Below are positions 40,813-50,598 of a stretch of DNA of 64,000 nucleotides, one piece after another. The stretch covers positions 1-64,000 of the forward strand of contig DASWIX010000086.1 of NCBI GenBank assembly GCA_036397455.1, in the 5' to 3' direction. The stretch comes from JADFNB01 sp036397455 (GTDB lineage Bacteria; Gemmatimonadota; Gemmatimonadetes; Gemmatimonadales; GWC2-71-9). Position 1 is the first letter of the stretch; each line of letters opens with the position of its first letter. Below the pieces are notes generated by a model that had not been told where the DNA came from, ran no database searches, and was given only the letters and a program-made list of their open reading frames with translations. Both the position numbers and the translations under genes were made by a program.

Positions 40813-42737
40813 AATACGTCCTGCTGCATCCGCCAACGTTCTCGCCGCAGCCCATTCTGGCCGCACTCGAAGCGGAAGACGTGCAACCGATCGAGGTCTC
40901 GATGCCCGGCCAGTTGCGCCAACACGACGTCCCCACGGCGCTCGTCGTCGATCCGGACGGGCGGGATCGCTTTCCCACAGAGTACCTCAAGCAGTTCGCC
41001 GAGGCCGGCGGCGCCATCATGATCCTGGGCGCCCCGAACGAGTCGGACCTGCCGGCCAGTATCCCCGTCGACCTCGTCGCCACCTACCTGCCGCAGCCGT
41101 ACGGACCCAAACAGCTGCTCATCGCCCTCCGATCGGCGTTCCGGGAAGCGGTCGCCATCGACGCCCAGCAGGAGGCCGCGAGCCGGACCAGTGAGTTGAA
41201 CGAACTCACCCGCATCGGCATGGCCCTGACGACCGAGCGGGACCTCAACACGCTGCTCGAGATGATCCTCGGCCAGGCACGGCGGATGACCGATGCCGAC
41301 GCCGGCAGCCTCTACCTCGTGGAAGAGGCCGACGACGGCACGAAACGCATGCGGTTCAAGCTGTCGCAGAACCACTCACGACCGGAAATCCCCTTCGTCG
41401 AGTTCACGATCCCCTTCGACAAGGCGAGCATCGCGGGGTACGTGGCCAGTACCGCGGCGCCCCTCGTCATCGAGGACGCCTACGAATTGCCGCCCGACGT
41501 GGAGTACTCGATCAACCGCTCGTTCGACGAGAAATACGGCTATCGCACGAAGTCGATGCTCACCATCCCGATGACCGACCATAAGGACGAGGTGATCGGG
41601 GTCCTGCAGCTGCTCAACCGCAAGCGGAGTTTCGAAGCCAGGCTCCGCACGCCGGAGGATTTCGAAGGAGACGTGACCACGTTCGGCGAGCGACAGGTCG
41701 AACTCGTCTCGGCGCTCGCCGGTCTCGCCGCGGTGTCGATCGAGAACAGCCAACTCTATCAGAGCATCGAGATGCTGTTCGACGGCTTCGTGCAGGCGGC
41801 GGTCACCGCCATCGAGCAGCGGGATCCGACGACGTTCGGCCATTCGGGCCGGGTGGCGTCGATGACCGTGAGCCTGGCCGAAACGGTCGACCGCGCGGGC
41901 GACGGCCTGTACAAGGATGTGGCGTTCACGCGCGAGGAGTTGCGGGAGATTCGCTACGCCGGCTTGCTGCACGATTTCGGCAAGGTCGGCGTCCGGGAGC
42001 AGGTGCTCGTCAAGGCCAAGAAGTTGTATGCGCCCGACCTGGCGTTGGTCCGCCTGCGGTTCGCGTTCATCCGCCGGACGGCGGAACGGGATTTCGACCA
42101 ACAACGCGTCGCGTACCTCGAGCAGCACGGCTCGCGCGGCTACGACGACCATATGGTCGCGCTGCGCGAGGCGCACGGGAATCGGCTCGCCGAACTGGAC
42201 CAGTTCATGAAACTGGTGCTCGATTCGAACGAGCCCACGGTGCTGCCCGAGGGCAGCTTCGAAGAACTGCTACGCCACGCCGACCTGCGCTACGAGGATC
42301 TCGAAGGAACCAGCCAACCGTTCCTGTCCGACGACGAAGTCCGGTTCCTGACGATTCGCAAAGGCAGTCTCGACGAGCAGGAACGGCTCGAGATCGAGAG
42401 TCATGTGTCGCACACGTATCGGTTCCTGCTGCAGATTCCCTGGACCAAGGAACTGCAGAACATCCCGTCCATTGCGTACGGACACCACGAGAAACTGAAC
42501 GGCACCGGGTACCCGCGAAAAGTGAGCGCGCAGGAAATCCCGATTCAGACGCGGATGATGACCATCTCGGACATCTTCGACGCGCTCACGGCATCCGACC
42601 GACCGTACAAACGCGCGGTCCCGGTCCCGCGTGCGCTCGACATCCTGTCGTTTGAAGTCAAAGACGGGATGCTCGATCCCGAACTGTTCCGCCTGTTCAC
42701 CGAAGCGAAGGTGTTCGAGCGGGAAGAAGGGAGCTAG
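40809..42737 (+). CDS. GAF and HD-GYP domain protein (putative cyclic-di-GMP phosphodiesterase)
   Basis: The 642-residue cytosolic protein has an N-terminal receiver-like region (1-110), a GAF domain (about 135-310) and an HD-GYP domain. GLLHDFGKVGV contains the HD pair near residue 388, and GHHEKLNGTGYP the HHExxxGxGYP motif near 559. The two are about 170 residues apart rather than the usual 60-70, so about 100 residues (391-500) are inserted. HD-GYP enzymes hydrolyse cyclic-di-GMP. It begins inside the MCE gene stop (GTGA), coupling it to the Mla-like operon. Its TAG overlaps the hyuB stop tail to tail at CTAG. Confidence 0.85.
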   Translation: MKYVLLHPPTFSPQPILAALEAEDVQPIEVSMPGQLRQHDVPTALVVDPDGRDRFPTEYLKQFAEAGGAIMILGAPNESDLPASIPVDLVATYLPQPYGPKQLLIALRSAFREAVAIDAQQEAASRTSELNELTRIGMALTTERDLNTLLEMILGQARRMTDADAGSLYLVEEADDGTKRMRFKLSQNHSRPEIPFVEFTIPFDKASIAGYVASTAAPLVIEDAYELPPDVEYSINRSFDEKYGYRTKSMLTIPMTDHKDEVIGVLQLLNRKRSFEARLRTPEDFEGDVTTFGERQVELVSALAGLAAVSIENSQLYQSIEMLFDGFVQAAVTAIEQRDPTTFGHSGRVASMTVSLAETVDRAGDGLYKDVAFTREELREIRYAGLLHDFGKVGVREQVLVKAKKLYAPDLALVRLRFAFIRRTAERDFDQQRVAYLEQHGSRGYDDHMVALREAHGNRLAELDQFMKLVLDSNEPTVLPEGSFEELLRHADLRYEDLEGTSQPFLSDDEVRFLTIRKGSLDEQERLEIESHVSHTYRFLLQIPWTKELQNIPSIAYGHHEKLNGTGYPRKVSAQEIPIQTRMMTISDIFDALTASDRPYKRAVPVPRALDILSFEVKDGMLDPELFRLFTEAKVFEREEGS

Positions 42738-44266
42738 CCCGACTCCGCGTTCCCGTATCCCCCACCGCCGGGCGTCTCGATCCGCAGCACGTCGCCCGGG
42801 ACCATCTGCACCGCCGCCTTGCCCCCCAGCAACGCGCCGTTGAGCAGGTTGCGACCACATGCCCCGTCGGCCCCGCCCGCCGACCCCGCGGGGGCATGGC
42901 GCCGCCGTTCGGTGATCAGCGACACGTCGACCGATTGCAGCGCTTCATATTCCCGTACCACGCCATCCCCACCGGACCGGCGCCCCACCCCGCCCGATCC
43001 ACGCCGCAGCGCGTAGGAACGGATACGCATCGGATGCTCCAGCTCGAACACCTCGATCGGCGTGTTCCGCGTATTCGACATGCCCACGTGCACGCCCGAG
43101 GGGCCCGCGGCATCCGGGGAGGCGCCCTGCCCGCCACCGAGTGTTTCGTAGTAGGTCCAGTCGGTCCCACCCAGCACGATGTTGTTCATCGTACCCTGCC
43201 CCTGCGCCGGCACATCGGTGGCGGCGCCGAGCGCGCGAAACAGCAAGTCGGTGATCCGCTGTGAGGTCTCGACATTGCCGGCCACGACCGCCCGCGGCCA
43301 TGACGCATTGACCACGGTGTTCGGCTCCGCCACGACGTCAAGCGTCCGTTCCACCCCGCCGTTGGTGGGCACGTCCTCACCGACCAGGCAGCGCACCACG
43401 AACAGCGCAGCCGACCGCGTGACCGCGAGGGGACAATTCACGTTGCCGCCCGTCGAGGGCGCGGTGCCGTGGAAATCACATCGCAGCCGGCCGTGTCTCG
43501 CGGTCACGGCGACCTCGAGCACGACATCGTCTTCGGTGATGCCGTCCCCTTCGAGGCAGTCGCGCGCGGTGTAGACGCCGTCGCGCACGCGCGCCGCCAG
43601 GGCCGTCGCGGTTCGCCGTTCGGCGTAGTCCAGCAGGTCTCTCGCCGCCGCGCGCACGTAGTCGCGACCCCACCGCGCGACCAGACCCCGAAAACGCTCC
43701 GCCCCGCGCTCGCACGCGGCGAGCTGTGCGGCGAGATCGCCGCGGCGCATGTCCGGGGTCCTGACATTCGCCAGCAACAACCGACGCATGTCGGGGTTGA
43801 CCACGCCATCGCGTGCCCAGCGCACCGGCGGGATGACGAGCCCCTCCTCGAAGATCGACCGGGAGGCCGGCGGCATGCTGCCCGGTCGCGCTCCGCCCAC
43901 ATCGGAGTGGTGGGCCCGGACCACCGTGTAGGCCCCGATCTCGCCGTCCAGCTCCACCGCGTGAACGAGCGTAATGTCGGGCAGATGGGTCCCGCCGGTG
44001 AACGGATCGTTCACGATGAACGTCTCGCCGGGCTCCGGCCGCAGCGCGCGCACCGCCGACACCGCGTCGGGCATGGCGCCGAGGTGCACGGGGATGTGTG
44101 CCGCCTGCGCGATCATGACGCCGCCGGCGTCGAACAACGCGGCCGACGCGTCGCGCCGCTCCCGGATATTGGGCGAGAGCGCGCTGGCGACGAGGACCGC
44201 GCCCATCTCCTCGGCAACCCCGGCGAACGCATGGGCCATCACTTCGAGACCGATCGCGTCTAGCAT
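42734..44266 (-). CDS. hyuB: Hydantoinase B/oxoprolinase-family subunit
   Basis: The 510-residue protein is full length for HyuB. FIVNDPFTGGTHLPDITLVH, YTVVRAHHSDVGGARPGSMP and LRRGSGGVGRRSGGDGVVRE are family hallmarks. With HyuA it forms an ATP-dependent hydantoinase, 5-oxoprolinase or similar amidohydrolase. The ATG at 44266 has GGAGGAG 9 bases upstream and follows the hyuA stop by 1 base. The open frame upstream of it lies inside hyuA and was not used. Confidence 0.9.
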   Translation of the reverse strand: MLDAIGLEVMAHAFAGVAEEMGAVLVASALSPNIRERRDASAALFDAGGVMIAQAAHIPVHLGAMPDAVSAVRALRPEPGETFIVNDPFTGGTHLPDITLVHAVELDGEIGAYTVVRAHHSDVGGARPGSMPPASRSIFEEGLVIPPVRWARDGVVNPDMRRLLLANVRTPDMRRGDLAAQLAACERGAERFRGLVARWGRDYVRAAARDLLDYAERRTATALAARVRDGVYTARDCLEGDGITEDDVVLEVAVTARHGRLRCDFHGTAPSTGGNVNCPLAVTRSAALFVVRCLVGEDVPTNGGVERTLDVVAEPNTVVNASWPRAVVAGNVETSQRITDLLFRALGAATDVPAQGQGTMNNIVLGGTDWTYYETLGGGQGASPDAAGPSGVHVGMSNTRNTPIEVFELEHPMRIRSYALRRGSGGVGRRSGGDGVVREYEALQSVDVSLITERRRHAPAGSAGGADGACGRNLLNGALLGGKAAVQMVPGDVLRIETPGGGGYGNAESG

Positions 44267-44267
44267 C

Positions 44268-46178
44268 TCATGCTCCTCCACCGGGACGCCGGTCGATGAA
44301 CAGGGCGCCGATCTCATGGACGCGGGCCCGCCATCCCGATTCGATGCGCACGGTACTGTCGGCGAGCGGAATCGTGACCGGTCCGTCAAAGACCGTACCG
44401 GGGACCAGGGCGCCTGGTCCGTCACCACCACGACGCAGCCGCGCGGCGCCCCCCGGCCGGCTGGCGATCACCCGCACGTTGACGATCTCGACGGCGCGCG
44501 TCGGATCGGCGTGACCGAACCGCGCCGCGTGGGCGAGGTGAAACGCCTCGGCGGCCGCGGCCGCTCCGTCGTCGGCCGGAACGGTCACTTCGTACCCCTG
44601 GCCGGGGTAGCGGCAATCGGCAAAGCGATGCAGCGATGCACCGGCGAGCGCCGCCCGCATGGCGTCTTCCGGCGGCCCATAGGCGGCGGCCCACGCCGCG
44701 TCGTCGATGTCGTCGATCCGCCGGTGGAGCGACGCCACGGTCTCCACCCGCGAGGCCGCGGTGGCCAGACCCAACGCGGACAGGACCCCCGGGTGCGGCG
44801 GGACCACGATGCGGGTGATACCGAGACTGTCCGCCATGGGACACGCGAACAGCGGGCCGGCGCCGCCAAACGGCACCAGCGTCATGTCGCGGGGGTCGAG
44901 GCCGCGCTCGACGCTCACGCGCCGCAGCGCGCGGACCATCGTCGCCACCGCCACCTCGACGATGCCCTCGGCGCAGCGCCGCGGCTCGAGGCGAGCACGC
45001 GACGCCAGGGCATCGATCGCGCCGCGCGCCGCATCCGCGTCGAGCGTGAGATCGGACGCGAGCGGCGTGGCCGGATCGAGCCAGCCGAGGACGACCGCCG
45101 CATCGGTCACGGTCGCGTCCGTTCCGCCCCGCCCGTAGCAGGCCGGCCCGGGCTCGGCACCCGCACTCTGCGGCCCGACGCGTAACGCGCCTCCCTCGTC
45201 GACCCACGCGATGCTCCCGCCTCCGGCGCCCACCGTTTCGATCAGCACATTGGGCAGCGCCAGCGGTATGCCCCCGATCACGGCGCCCGCGAGCCGCAGC
45301 GGCTCGCCGTTCACCACCACGCTCGCGTCCGCGCTCGTCCCGCCCATGTCCAAGGTCAGCAGATCCGCTTGACCGAGTTGCACGCCGACGAGGCGCGCGC
45401 CCTCCACGCCGGCGGCCGGGCCGGACAGCGCGAGGGACGTCGCGCGATAGCGCGCCTGGCTCGGGTCCAACGTCCCGCCGGTTGACGCCATGACCTGCAC
45501 GTCCGCGATGCCGCGGCGGCGACACTCCCTCGCCAGCCGCTCGACATAGCCGCCCACCCCCGGCCGCAGGAACGCCTCCGCCGTGGTGGTGGCGAATCGC
45601 TCGTACTCACGAAACACCGGCATGAGCTCGGCACTGGCGACGACGGGAATACCCGGAAATGCGCGCTGGAGCCCTTCCACGAGCGTCTGCTCGTGTGCGG
45701 GATCGCGAAAGCTGAACAGCAATCCGATCGCCACGGCGTGCGGATCGAGCGCGCGCACGGCGCCGACCACGCGATCGACCTCGGCGGCGTCCAACGGCAG
45801 CAACACGTCCGTCGCGCCCATCCGTTCGCGAACGCCGACGACGTCCTCGCGGCGGACCAGCGGCGGCGGGTGGTCGAGGGCCAGATCGTACAACCCGGCG
45901 CGGTCCTGCCGGCGGAGCCACAACAGGTCTTCGAACCCCGCGGTCGTGACGAAGACCACGCGGGCACCCCGATGCTCCAGCAGCGCGTTGGTGGCCACCG
46001 TCGTGCCGTGAACGAGCACGTCGCAGGCCGCGTGAGGCGCCGCATCGATGGCGTGCCACAATCCGGTGGCGGGATCGCCCGGGGTCGACCGCACTTTGAT
46101 CACGTCGACCGCGCCCTCGGCATCGAGCGCGACCATGTCGGTGAACGTCCCGCCGACGTCGACGCCCACCCGTCTCAT
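44268..46178 (-). CDS. hyuA: Hydantoinase A/oxoprolinase-family subunit
   Basis: The 636-residue protein starts MRRVGVDVGGTFTDMVALDA, the actin-fold ATPase signature of HyuA. HGTTVATNALLEHRGARVVF, LTLDMGGTSADASVV and PFGGAGPLFACPMADSLGI are further conserved blocks. It should phosphorylate or activate a cyclic amide substrate opened with HyuB. The exact substrate (hydantoin, 5-oxoproline or other) cannot be told. The ATG overlaps the lnt stop by 4 nt. Confidence 0.92.
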   Translation of the reverse strand: MRRVGVDVGGTFTDMVALDAEGAVDVIKVRSTPGDPATGLWHAIDAAPHAACDVLVHGTTVATNALLEHRGARVVFVTTAGFEDLLWLRRQDRAGLYDLALDHPPPLVRREDVVGVRERMGATDVLLPLDAAEVDRVVGAVRALDPHAVAIGLLFSFRDPAHEQTLVEGLQRAFPGIPVVASAELMPVFREYERFATTTAEAFLRPGVGGYVERLARECRRRGIADVQVMASTGGTLDPSQARYRATSLALSGPAAGVEGARLVGVQLGQADLLTLDMGGTSADASVVVNGEPLRLAGAVIGGIPLALPNVLIETVGAGGGSIAWVDEGGALRVGPQSAGAEPGPACYGRGGTDATVTDAAVVLGWLDPATPLASDLTLDADAARGAIDALASRARLEPRRCAEGIVEVAVATMVRALRRVSVERGLDPRDMTLVPFGGAGPLFACPMADSLGITRIVVPPHPGVLSALGLATAASRVETVASLHRRIDDIDDAAWAAAYGPPEDAMRAALAGASLHRFADCRYPGQGYEVTVPADDGAAAAAEAFHLAHAARFGHADPTRAVEIVNVRVIASRPGGAARLRRGGDGPGALVPGTVFDGPVTIPLADSTVRIESGWRARVHEIGALFIDRRPGGGA

Positions 46179-47701
46179 TGGGTCCGCCTGAATGCGTATC
46201 CCATCATCACGGCCGTGCCCACGAGACTCAGCAATCCCACCCAGTCCCCCAGACGCACGTACACCGTGCGGGAATCGGTCGTGCGCAAGTCACCGCCCGT
46301 GTACAGGCGTTCGCCCAGCGGCGTCAAGCCGTATGGCCGGCCGAAGGGATCGACAAAGCCGGAAATGCCGCTGTTGCCCGCCCGCACGATCCCTACCCGG
46401 TTCTCGATCGCGCGCATGACGAGATGCGCGAAATGCTGGTACGGCGCGGTCGTCCGGCCGAACCAGGCATCGTTGGTGATGTTGACGACGTAGTCGGCGC
46501 CGTCGCGGCGGTACCATCGCGTGAGATTCTCGAACGCCGATTCGTAGCAGATGATGACCCCGAACGGACCGAGCCCCGCGTCGAACAGGGTGGCGCGGTC
46601 GCCGATGCTGAACCCGCCAAAGAACGGCAGGTTGAACCAACGCGGATCGACGAACGGCACGCGCTCGGTGATCGGGACGAGGTACCGCTTGTGATACGGC
46701 GGAAACCGGCCGAACGTCCCGTCACGCTCGATGAGGAACGCCGCGTTCCAGTAGTCGGTTTTCGTCGTGCCGTCCCAGGCATCGTCGGTCCCGCCCAGGA
46801 AGATGGGCGTGCCGGTTTCCGCGGCCAGATCCTCGATCCGGTGCCACCAACTCGGGCGCTGCGCGGGTGACGGCGCGACGGCGGCCTCCGGCCAGATCAC
46901 GAGTTGCGGCGCGTAGGCCTCGACGGCCTGGTGCGTGAGCACCACCAGATCGTCGAAGATCTCGCGCTGCCGCTCTTCGACCCACTTGTCGGCGAACCCC
47001 ACGTTGGGTTGTACCATCGCGATCGTCCCGACCGGGCGCGTAGGCAGCGTGCGCTGCCGCACCACCCCGTACCCAAGGGCGCCGAGCACGCACGCCAGGA
47101 CGATTCCGGCGGCACGTCGCGCGGCCGGCTCGAGCCGCCGCGGCCACGCCAACGCGAGCATCGCGTTGCCCATGACGAGCAGCAAGGTGACACCGCGCGC
47201 GCCCACGAGGTCGGCAATCTGCACCAGGACGGGAAAGCCGGTCAGCGACGTCCCGAGCCCGAGCCACGGAAAGCGGATGTCCCCCTGGTGGCCCACCCAC
47301 CACTCGAGGGCGGTCCAGCACATGGGGAACACCACGACCAGCGACAACCGCGTCCGCGTCACGATCCAGTCCACCACCGCAAACAGGCCGGCGGTGTAGA
47401 CCGCCAGAATCAGAATCGTGGCGAGGTACCCAAGGCCGGACATCGGGGTGAAATGCCAGAGCGCGATGACCATCCAGTGGAGCACCACGCCGTTCGCGAT
47501 GAGCCCGTACCAAAACCCCTGCGTGAGGCGGCGGCGCAGCGGTCGCCCGTCTTCCGCCGTGGACGTGAGGAGCCACACGGCCGGAATCAGGCACACGAAT
47601 GACGGGACGAGCAGGTGAAACGGCGGATAGGCTAGGGTCAGCAGCAGCGCACCCGCGACGATCAGCGCCCAATCCGACCTGGGCAGCGCCAATGCGGTCA
47701 A
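46175..47701 (-). CDS. lnt: Apolipoprotein N-acyltransferase
   Basis: The 508-residue inner-membrane enzyme adds the third acyl chain to bacterial lipoproteins. Six or more hydrophobic segments fill the first 210 residues. The nitrilase-type domain then has the Glu in VIWPEAAV, the Lys near FPPYHKRYLVPITERVPF and the nucleophile in FGVIICYESAFE. Start is TTG in a TTGA overlap with the oxidoreductase gene upstream. Several lipoprotein genes lie in this window. Confidence 0.93.
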   Translation of the reverse strand: MTALALPRSDWALIVAGALLLTLAYPPFHLLVPSFVCLIPAVWLLTSTAEDGRPLRRRLTQGFWYGLIANGVVLHWMVIALWHFTPMSGLGYLATILILAVYTAGLFAVVDWIVTRTRLSLVVVFPMCWTALEWWVGHQGDIRFPWLGLGTSLTGFPVLVQIADLVGARGVTLLLVMGNAMLALAWPRRLEPAARRAAGIVLACVLGALGYGVVRQRTLPTRPVGTIAMVQPNVGFADKWVEERQREIFDDLVVLTHQAVEAYAPQLVIWPEAAVAPSPAQRPSWWHRIEDLAAETGTPIFLGGTDDAWDGTTKTDYWNAAFLIERDGTFGRFPPYHKRYLVPITERVPFVDPRWFNLPFFGGFSIGDRATLFDAGLGPFGVIICYESAFENLTRWYRRDGADYVVNITNDAWFGRTTAPYQHFAHLVMRAIENRVGIVRAGNSGISGFVDPFGRPYGLTPLGERLYTGGDLRTTDSRTVYVRLGDWVGLLSLVGTAVMMGYAFRRTQ

Positions 47702-48702
47702 ACGGTGACCGTCCGGCCCTCACGCGCGGACAGATAGACCGCGTCCATCGTCCGATGCAGGGCCAATTGATCGTCCAGTGCCGGCGGATCGACCTCCTGG
47801 CGCGCGACCGCCAGGAAGGTGGCCCACTCGGCGCGGTACGAGGCGGAAAAAACGTTCTCGCGGCCGGCGGCGCCGGTAGGTGTCACGTCACGGGGGGTCC
47901 CGTTGATCTCCTTGAACACGCGCAAGGGCGAAACCCGTGCCGATCCCTTTTCGCCGAGCACGTCGAGCCACGCGCGCTCCCGATCGCCCACGTAGCGCCA
48001 GGCGACGTCGATCGACAGCGAGCAACCATCTTCGCTCACCACATACGCCGATCCCCCGTCTTCGACCCCTCCACCCGGCGAGCGATGGAGCGCGGCGGTG
48101 ACGCGAAGCGGCGAGCGCCGATTCGCGAGCCACAGCGCCAGGTCGAGTAACGGCAGCCCCAGATCGAGCATGGCGCCCCCACCGGCTTCCGCCTGGCGCT
48201 GTCGCCAGCCGGGCCCCGAGCGTGACGCGCGGAACTGATACCAGCCGGTGCGCAACGCACGCAACGTCCCCAATTCCCCGCTGGCCGTGAACGACCGCAC
48301 GGCCTGAATGTCGTTCCGAAAGCGGTGGTTCATCCCCACCATGACCGGACGCTGCGCGCTGTGTCGCGCCGCGACGATCCGCTCGATGCCCTCGACGGTG
48401 AGCGCGAGCGGCCGCTCGCACAGGACCGCCGCACCAGCCGAGAGCGCGGTGAGCGTATGCACCTCGTGCAGGTGATTCGGCGTGCAGATGGCCACGGCGT
48501 CGGGCCGCGCATGTTTCAACAGCTCTTCGATGTCTTCGAACGAGTTGGCGATCCCCAACCGGCTGGCGAGGGCACGTGCCTTGGAGGCGTCGTTGTCACA
48601 GATGCCGACGATCTCGACGTCGTCGCGACCCGCGAGCGCCGGCAGGTGAGCAACCTGGGCAATGGCCCCCGCCCCGATGACCGCGACCCGCACCTGCGTC
48701 AC
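47698..48702 (-). CDS. Gfo/Idh/MocA-family oxidoreductase
   Basis: The 334-residue NAD(P)-dependent enzyme starts with VRVAVIGAGAIAQVAHLPAL (Rossmann motif). AICTPNHLHEVHTLTALSAG and CERPLALTVEGIERI (usually EKP, here ERP) follow, with GGGAMLDLGLPLLDLALWL as the D/H-containing catalytic helix. The substrate is probably a sugar or inositol derivative but cannot be named. Both ends overlap neighbours (GTGA upstream, TTGA downstream). Confidence 0.88.
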   Translation of the reverse strand: MTQVRVAVIGAGAIAQVAHLPALAGRDDVEIVGICDNDASKARALASRLGIANSFEDIEELLKHARPDAVAICTPNHLHEVHTLTALSAGAAVLCERPLALTVEGIERIVAARHSAQRPVMVGMNHRFRNDIQAVRSFTASGELGTLRALRTGWYQFRASRSGPGWRQRQAEAGGGAMLDLGLPLLDLALWLANRRSPLRVTAALHRSPGGGVEDGGSAYVVSEDGCSLSIDVAWRYVGDRERAWLDVLGEKGSARVSPLRVFKEINGTPRDVTPTGAAGRENVFSASYRAEWATFLAVARQEVDPPALDDQLALHRTMDAVYLSAREGRTVTV

Positions 48703-49334
48703 GAGCGTCTCCCGAATCGGTACATGAAACCGCCGCGCACCGACGCCGCGATGAGCCCGCTGCTCAGCATGCCCCGGACGTCCGACGTGATCCACAATCC
48801 CTGCATCAACTCCACGTCGAGCCCGGTGGTCACGTTGAGCGATGCGGCGATGGTCTCCAACGCGTCTTCGACGAACGTGCCGTCGATGGCCGCCCCGTCC
48901 GCATTCCGCACGTGCACCCCCATGCCCAGACCCAGGTAGGGCACCACGCCGCCGCGGGCGAACAGATACTGGAGATCGAGGTCGATCGCGAAGTTGGTCC
49001 AGCGGACCTCCCCCACATCGATGCTGAAGGAACCGGCCGCATTGACCACACCGGCGAGTCGCTGCTCGAACCGATCAATCTCGTCCTGGTCGAATCGCGA
49101 CCGGAAGTAGCTCACGCTGACCATCGTCCGGATACGGGGCGCGAAGGCTCCCATGTCGACTCGCAGCGCTCCGCTGACTTCGGTGGCGAGCCTGTCGGGG
49201 AAGACGGCGCCGATGTCGAGGCCAATGCCCGAGAGGCGCAGCCCCTCGTAGCTGAACTGCTCGAGCAGGCCCTGCGCGGCGACCGGCGCGGGCAGCGCCA
49301 GCAGCAGTACGAGCAGTCTAGTACCTGCGGGCAA
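48699..49334 (-). CDS. Outer-membrane beta-barrel-like protein
   Basis: The 211-residue product from TTG starts LPAGTRLLVLLLALPAPVAAQ, a clear signal peptide. Amphipathic strands follow (GIGLDIGAVFPDRLATEVSG, ALRVDMGAF, VVPYLGLGMGVHVRN), ending GGFMYRFGRRS, as in small outer-membrane barrels. The frame extends to 49646 but that part overlaps spoIID and has no leader. It overlaps the spoIID stop by 17 bases. Function unknown. Confidence 0.7.
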   Translation of the reverse strand: MPAGTRLLVLLLALPAPVAAQGLLEQFSYEGLRLSGIGLDIGAVFPDRLATEVSGALRVDMGAFAPRIRTMVSVSYFRSRFDQDEIDRFEQRLAGVVNAAGSFSIDVGEVRWTNFAIDLDLQYLFARGGVVPYLGLGMGVHVRNADGAAIDGTFVEDALETIAASLNVTTGLDVELMQGLWITSDVRGMLSSGLIAASVRGGFMYRFGRRS

Positions 49335-50598
49335 AGGACGTTCCCGGGAAGTAGGTTGTGAGGATAGTGCGCGCGTGTTGTCCGGCGCGCGCGCGACCGA
49401 CCGCCCCCCATTGGCACATGCCGACCCCGTGGCCCCAGCCGCGTCCCGACGCCGTAAGGCGTCCCACCCGGTCCCCACGGCGTTCCGCCTGTAACGCGAC
49501 CGCCCCACTGCCCAGCGGGGTCCCATCAGGGGTCTCGAACACACTCCGGAAGTCGTGTCCCGCCACGGGAATCTCGCCGTCGCGGACGCGCACGCGAACG
49601 TCCGTCGGGCGTCCCGACGCTCCGGTTCGGCGGATGTAGACATCACGCAGTTCGGTCACGGCATCCCCGTCGATCCCGACCACGGCAGGCAGCGTGCGTC
49701 GTAATATATCGCGCAAGACATCACCGTCCCACACAACGGTCCAGCGAAACCGCGGCGAGATATCGCAGTAGTGCCCGCCGCCCGGCCGCCGATCGGACAC
49801 CGGCTTCAGATACGGCTCGCCGCGCACGGTACGAAACACTTCTTCCGGTGCCGCGGTGGAGAAGCCGCACGTCGAATGGAAAAACGGGGTGATCAGATGG
49901 CCACGGTAGGTGAGCACGACCCCGGTGGTGGCCCGTACGGCCGCCACCCCGACCTCCGTTTCGAACTCGACGCCGCCATACACCTGATCGGAGACGCCGG
50001 CGCGCAGATCGAACCCGTCGGCAGCAAATCGGCCGGCGTTGCGCAACGCGTACGTGCGGGACACGATCGCCTGCGCCTCGAGGGCCGCCCGCGCGTCGGC
50101 TCCCTGGCGACCCATCTCCGCGTTGACGACGCCCATCAGGTACTGTTCGAGCGGCAGCGCGTTGATGACATTCAGGGCGCCGTCGCGCGCGATCACCTCG
50201 ACCACTCCGCGATACGCCTTCCCGGCAACGGTGATACGCGCGTCGCGCGTGAGGCTGCTGAACGCGAGCGCCTCGTAGCGGCCGCTGTGCGCGCCGCTGA
50301 CGGCGAGTCCGCGTCCTTCCGGCACGAGTGTCACCGTCTGACCCGCGCGCATCCGGAACGCCGGCCGGCCTCCTTGAATCACCGCCACGTCGCCCTGACC
50401 GCCGATCACCGCCCGCCCGACTTGCAACGCCAATCCCACCCGCAGGTCCGGCTCGCGTCCCTGCGCTTCCGCGGCGCGCTCCGCGCCCCCCGGCCCGGCA
50501 GCCGCCCGGGCGCAGGACAGCGCGGCAATGGTCGCGACGCTAAACGCGAGCAGTGGCCAGCGCCACGGCGCGAAAATCGTAGTCCTCGTTGTCTTCAA
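49318..50598 (-). CDS. SpoIID/LytB-domain protein
   Basis: The 426-residue exported protein has a leader (WPLLAFSVATIAALSC) that may be a lipoprotein signal with Cys29. The SpoIID core, LPLEQYLMGVVNAEMGRQGA with AQAIVSRTYALRN, is typical of the fold that in Bacillus cleaves denuded peptidoglycan strands. GWGHGVGMCQWGAVGRARAG near the end is the family C-terminal motif. Here it is presumably an envelope remodelling enzyme, not a sporulation gene. Its start lies 59 bases inside rimO. Confidence 0.88.
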   Translation of the reverse strand: MKTTRTTIFAPWRWPLLAFSVATIAALSCARAAAGPGGAERAAEAQGREPDLRVGLALQVGRAVIGGQGDVAVIQGGRPAFRMRAGQTVTLVPEGRGLAVSGAHSGRYEALAFSSLTRDARITVAGKAYRGVVEVIARDGALNVINALPLEQYLMGVVNAEMGRQGADARAALEAQAIVSRTYALRNAGRFAADGFDLRAGVSDQVYGGVEFETEVGVAAVRATTGVVLTYRGHLITPFFHSTCGFSTAAPEEVFRTVRGEPYLKPVSDRRPGGGHYCDISPRFRWTVVWDGDVLRDILRRTLPAVVGIDGDAVTELRDVYIRRTGASGRPTDVRVRVRDGEIPVAGHDFRSVFETPDGTPLGSGAVALQAERRGDRVGRLTASGRGWGHGVGMCQWGAVGRARAGQHARTILTTYFPGTSFARRY

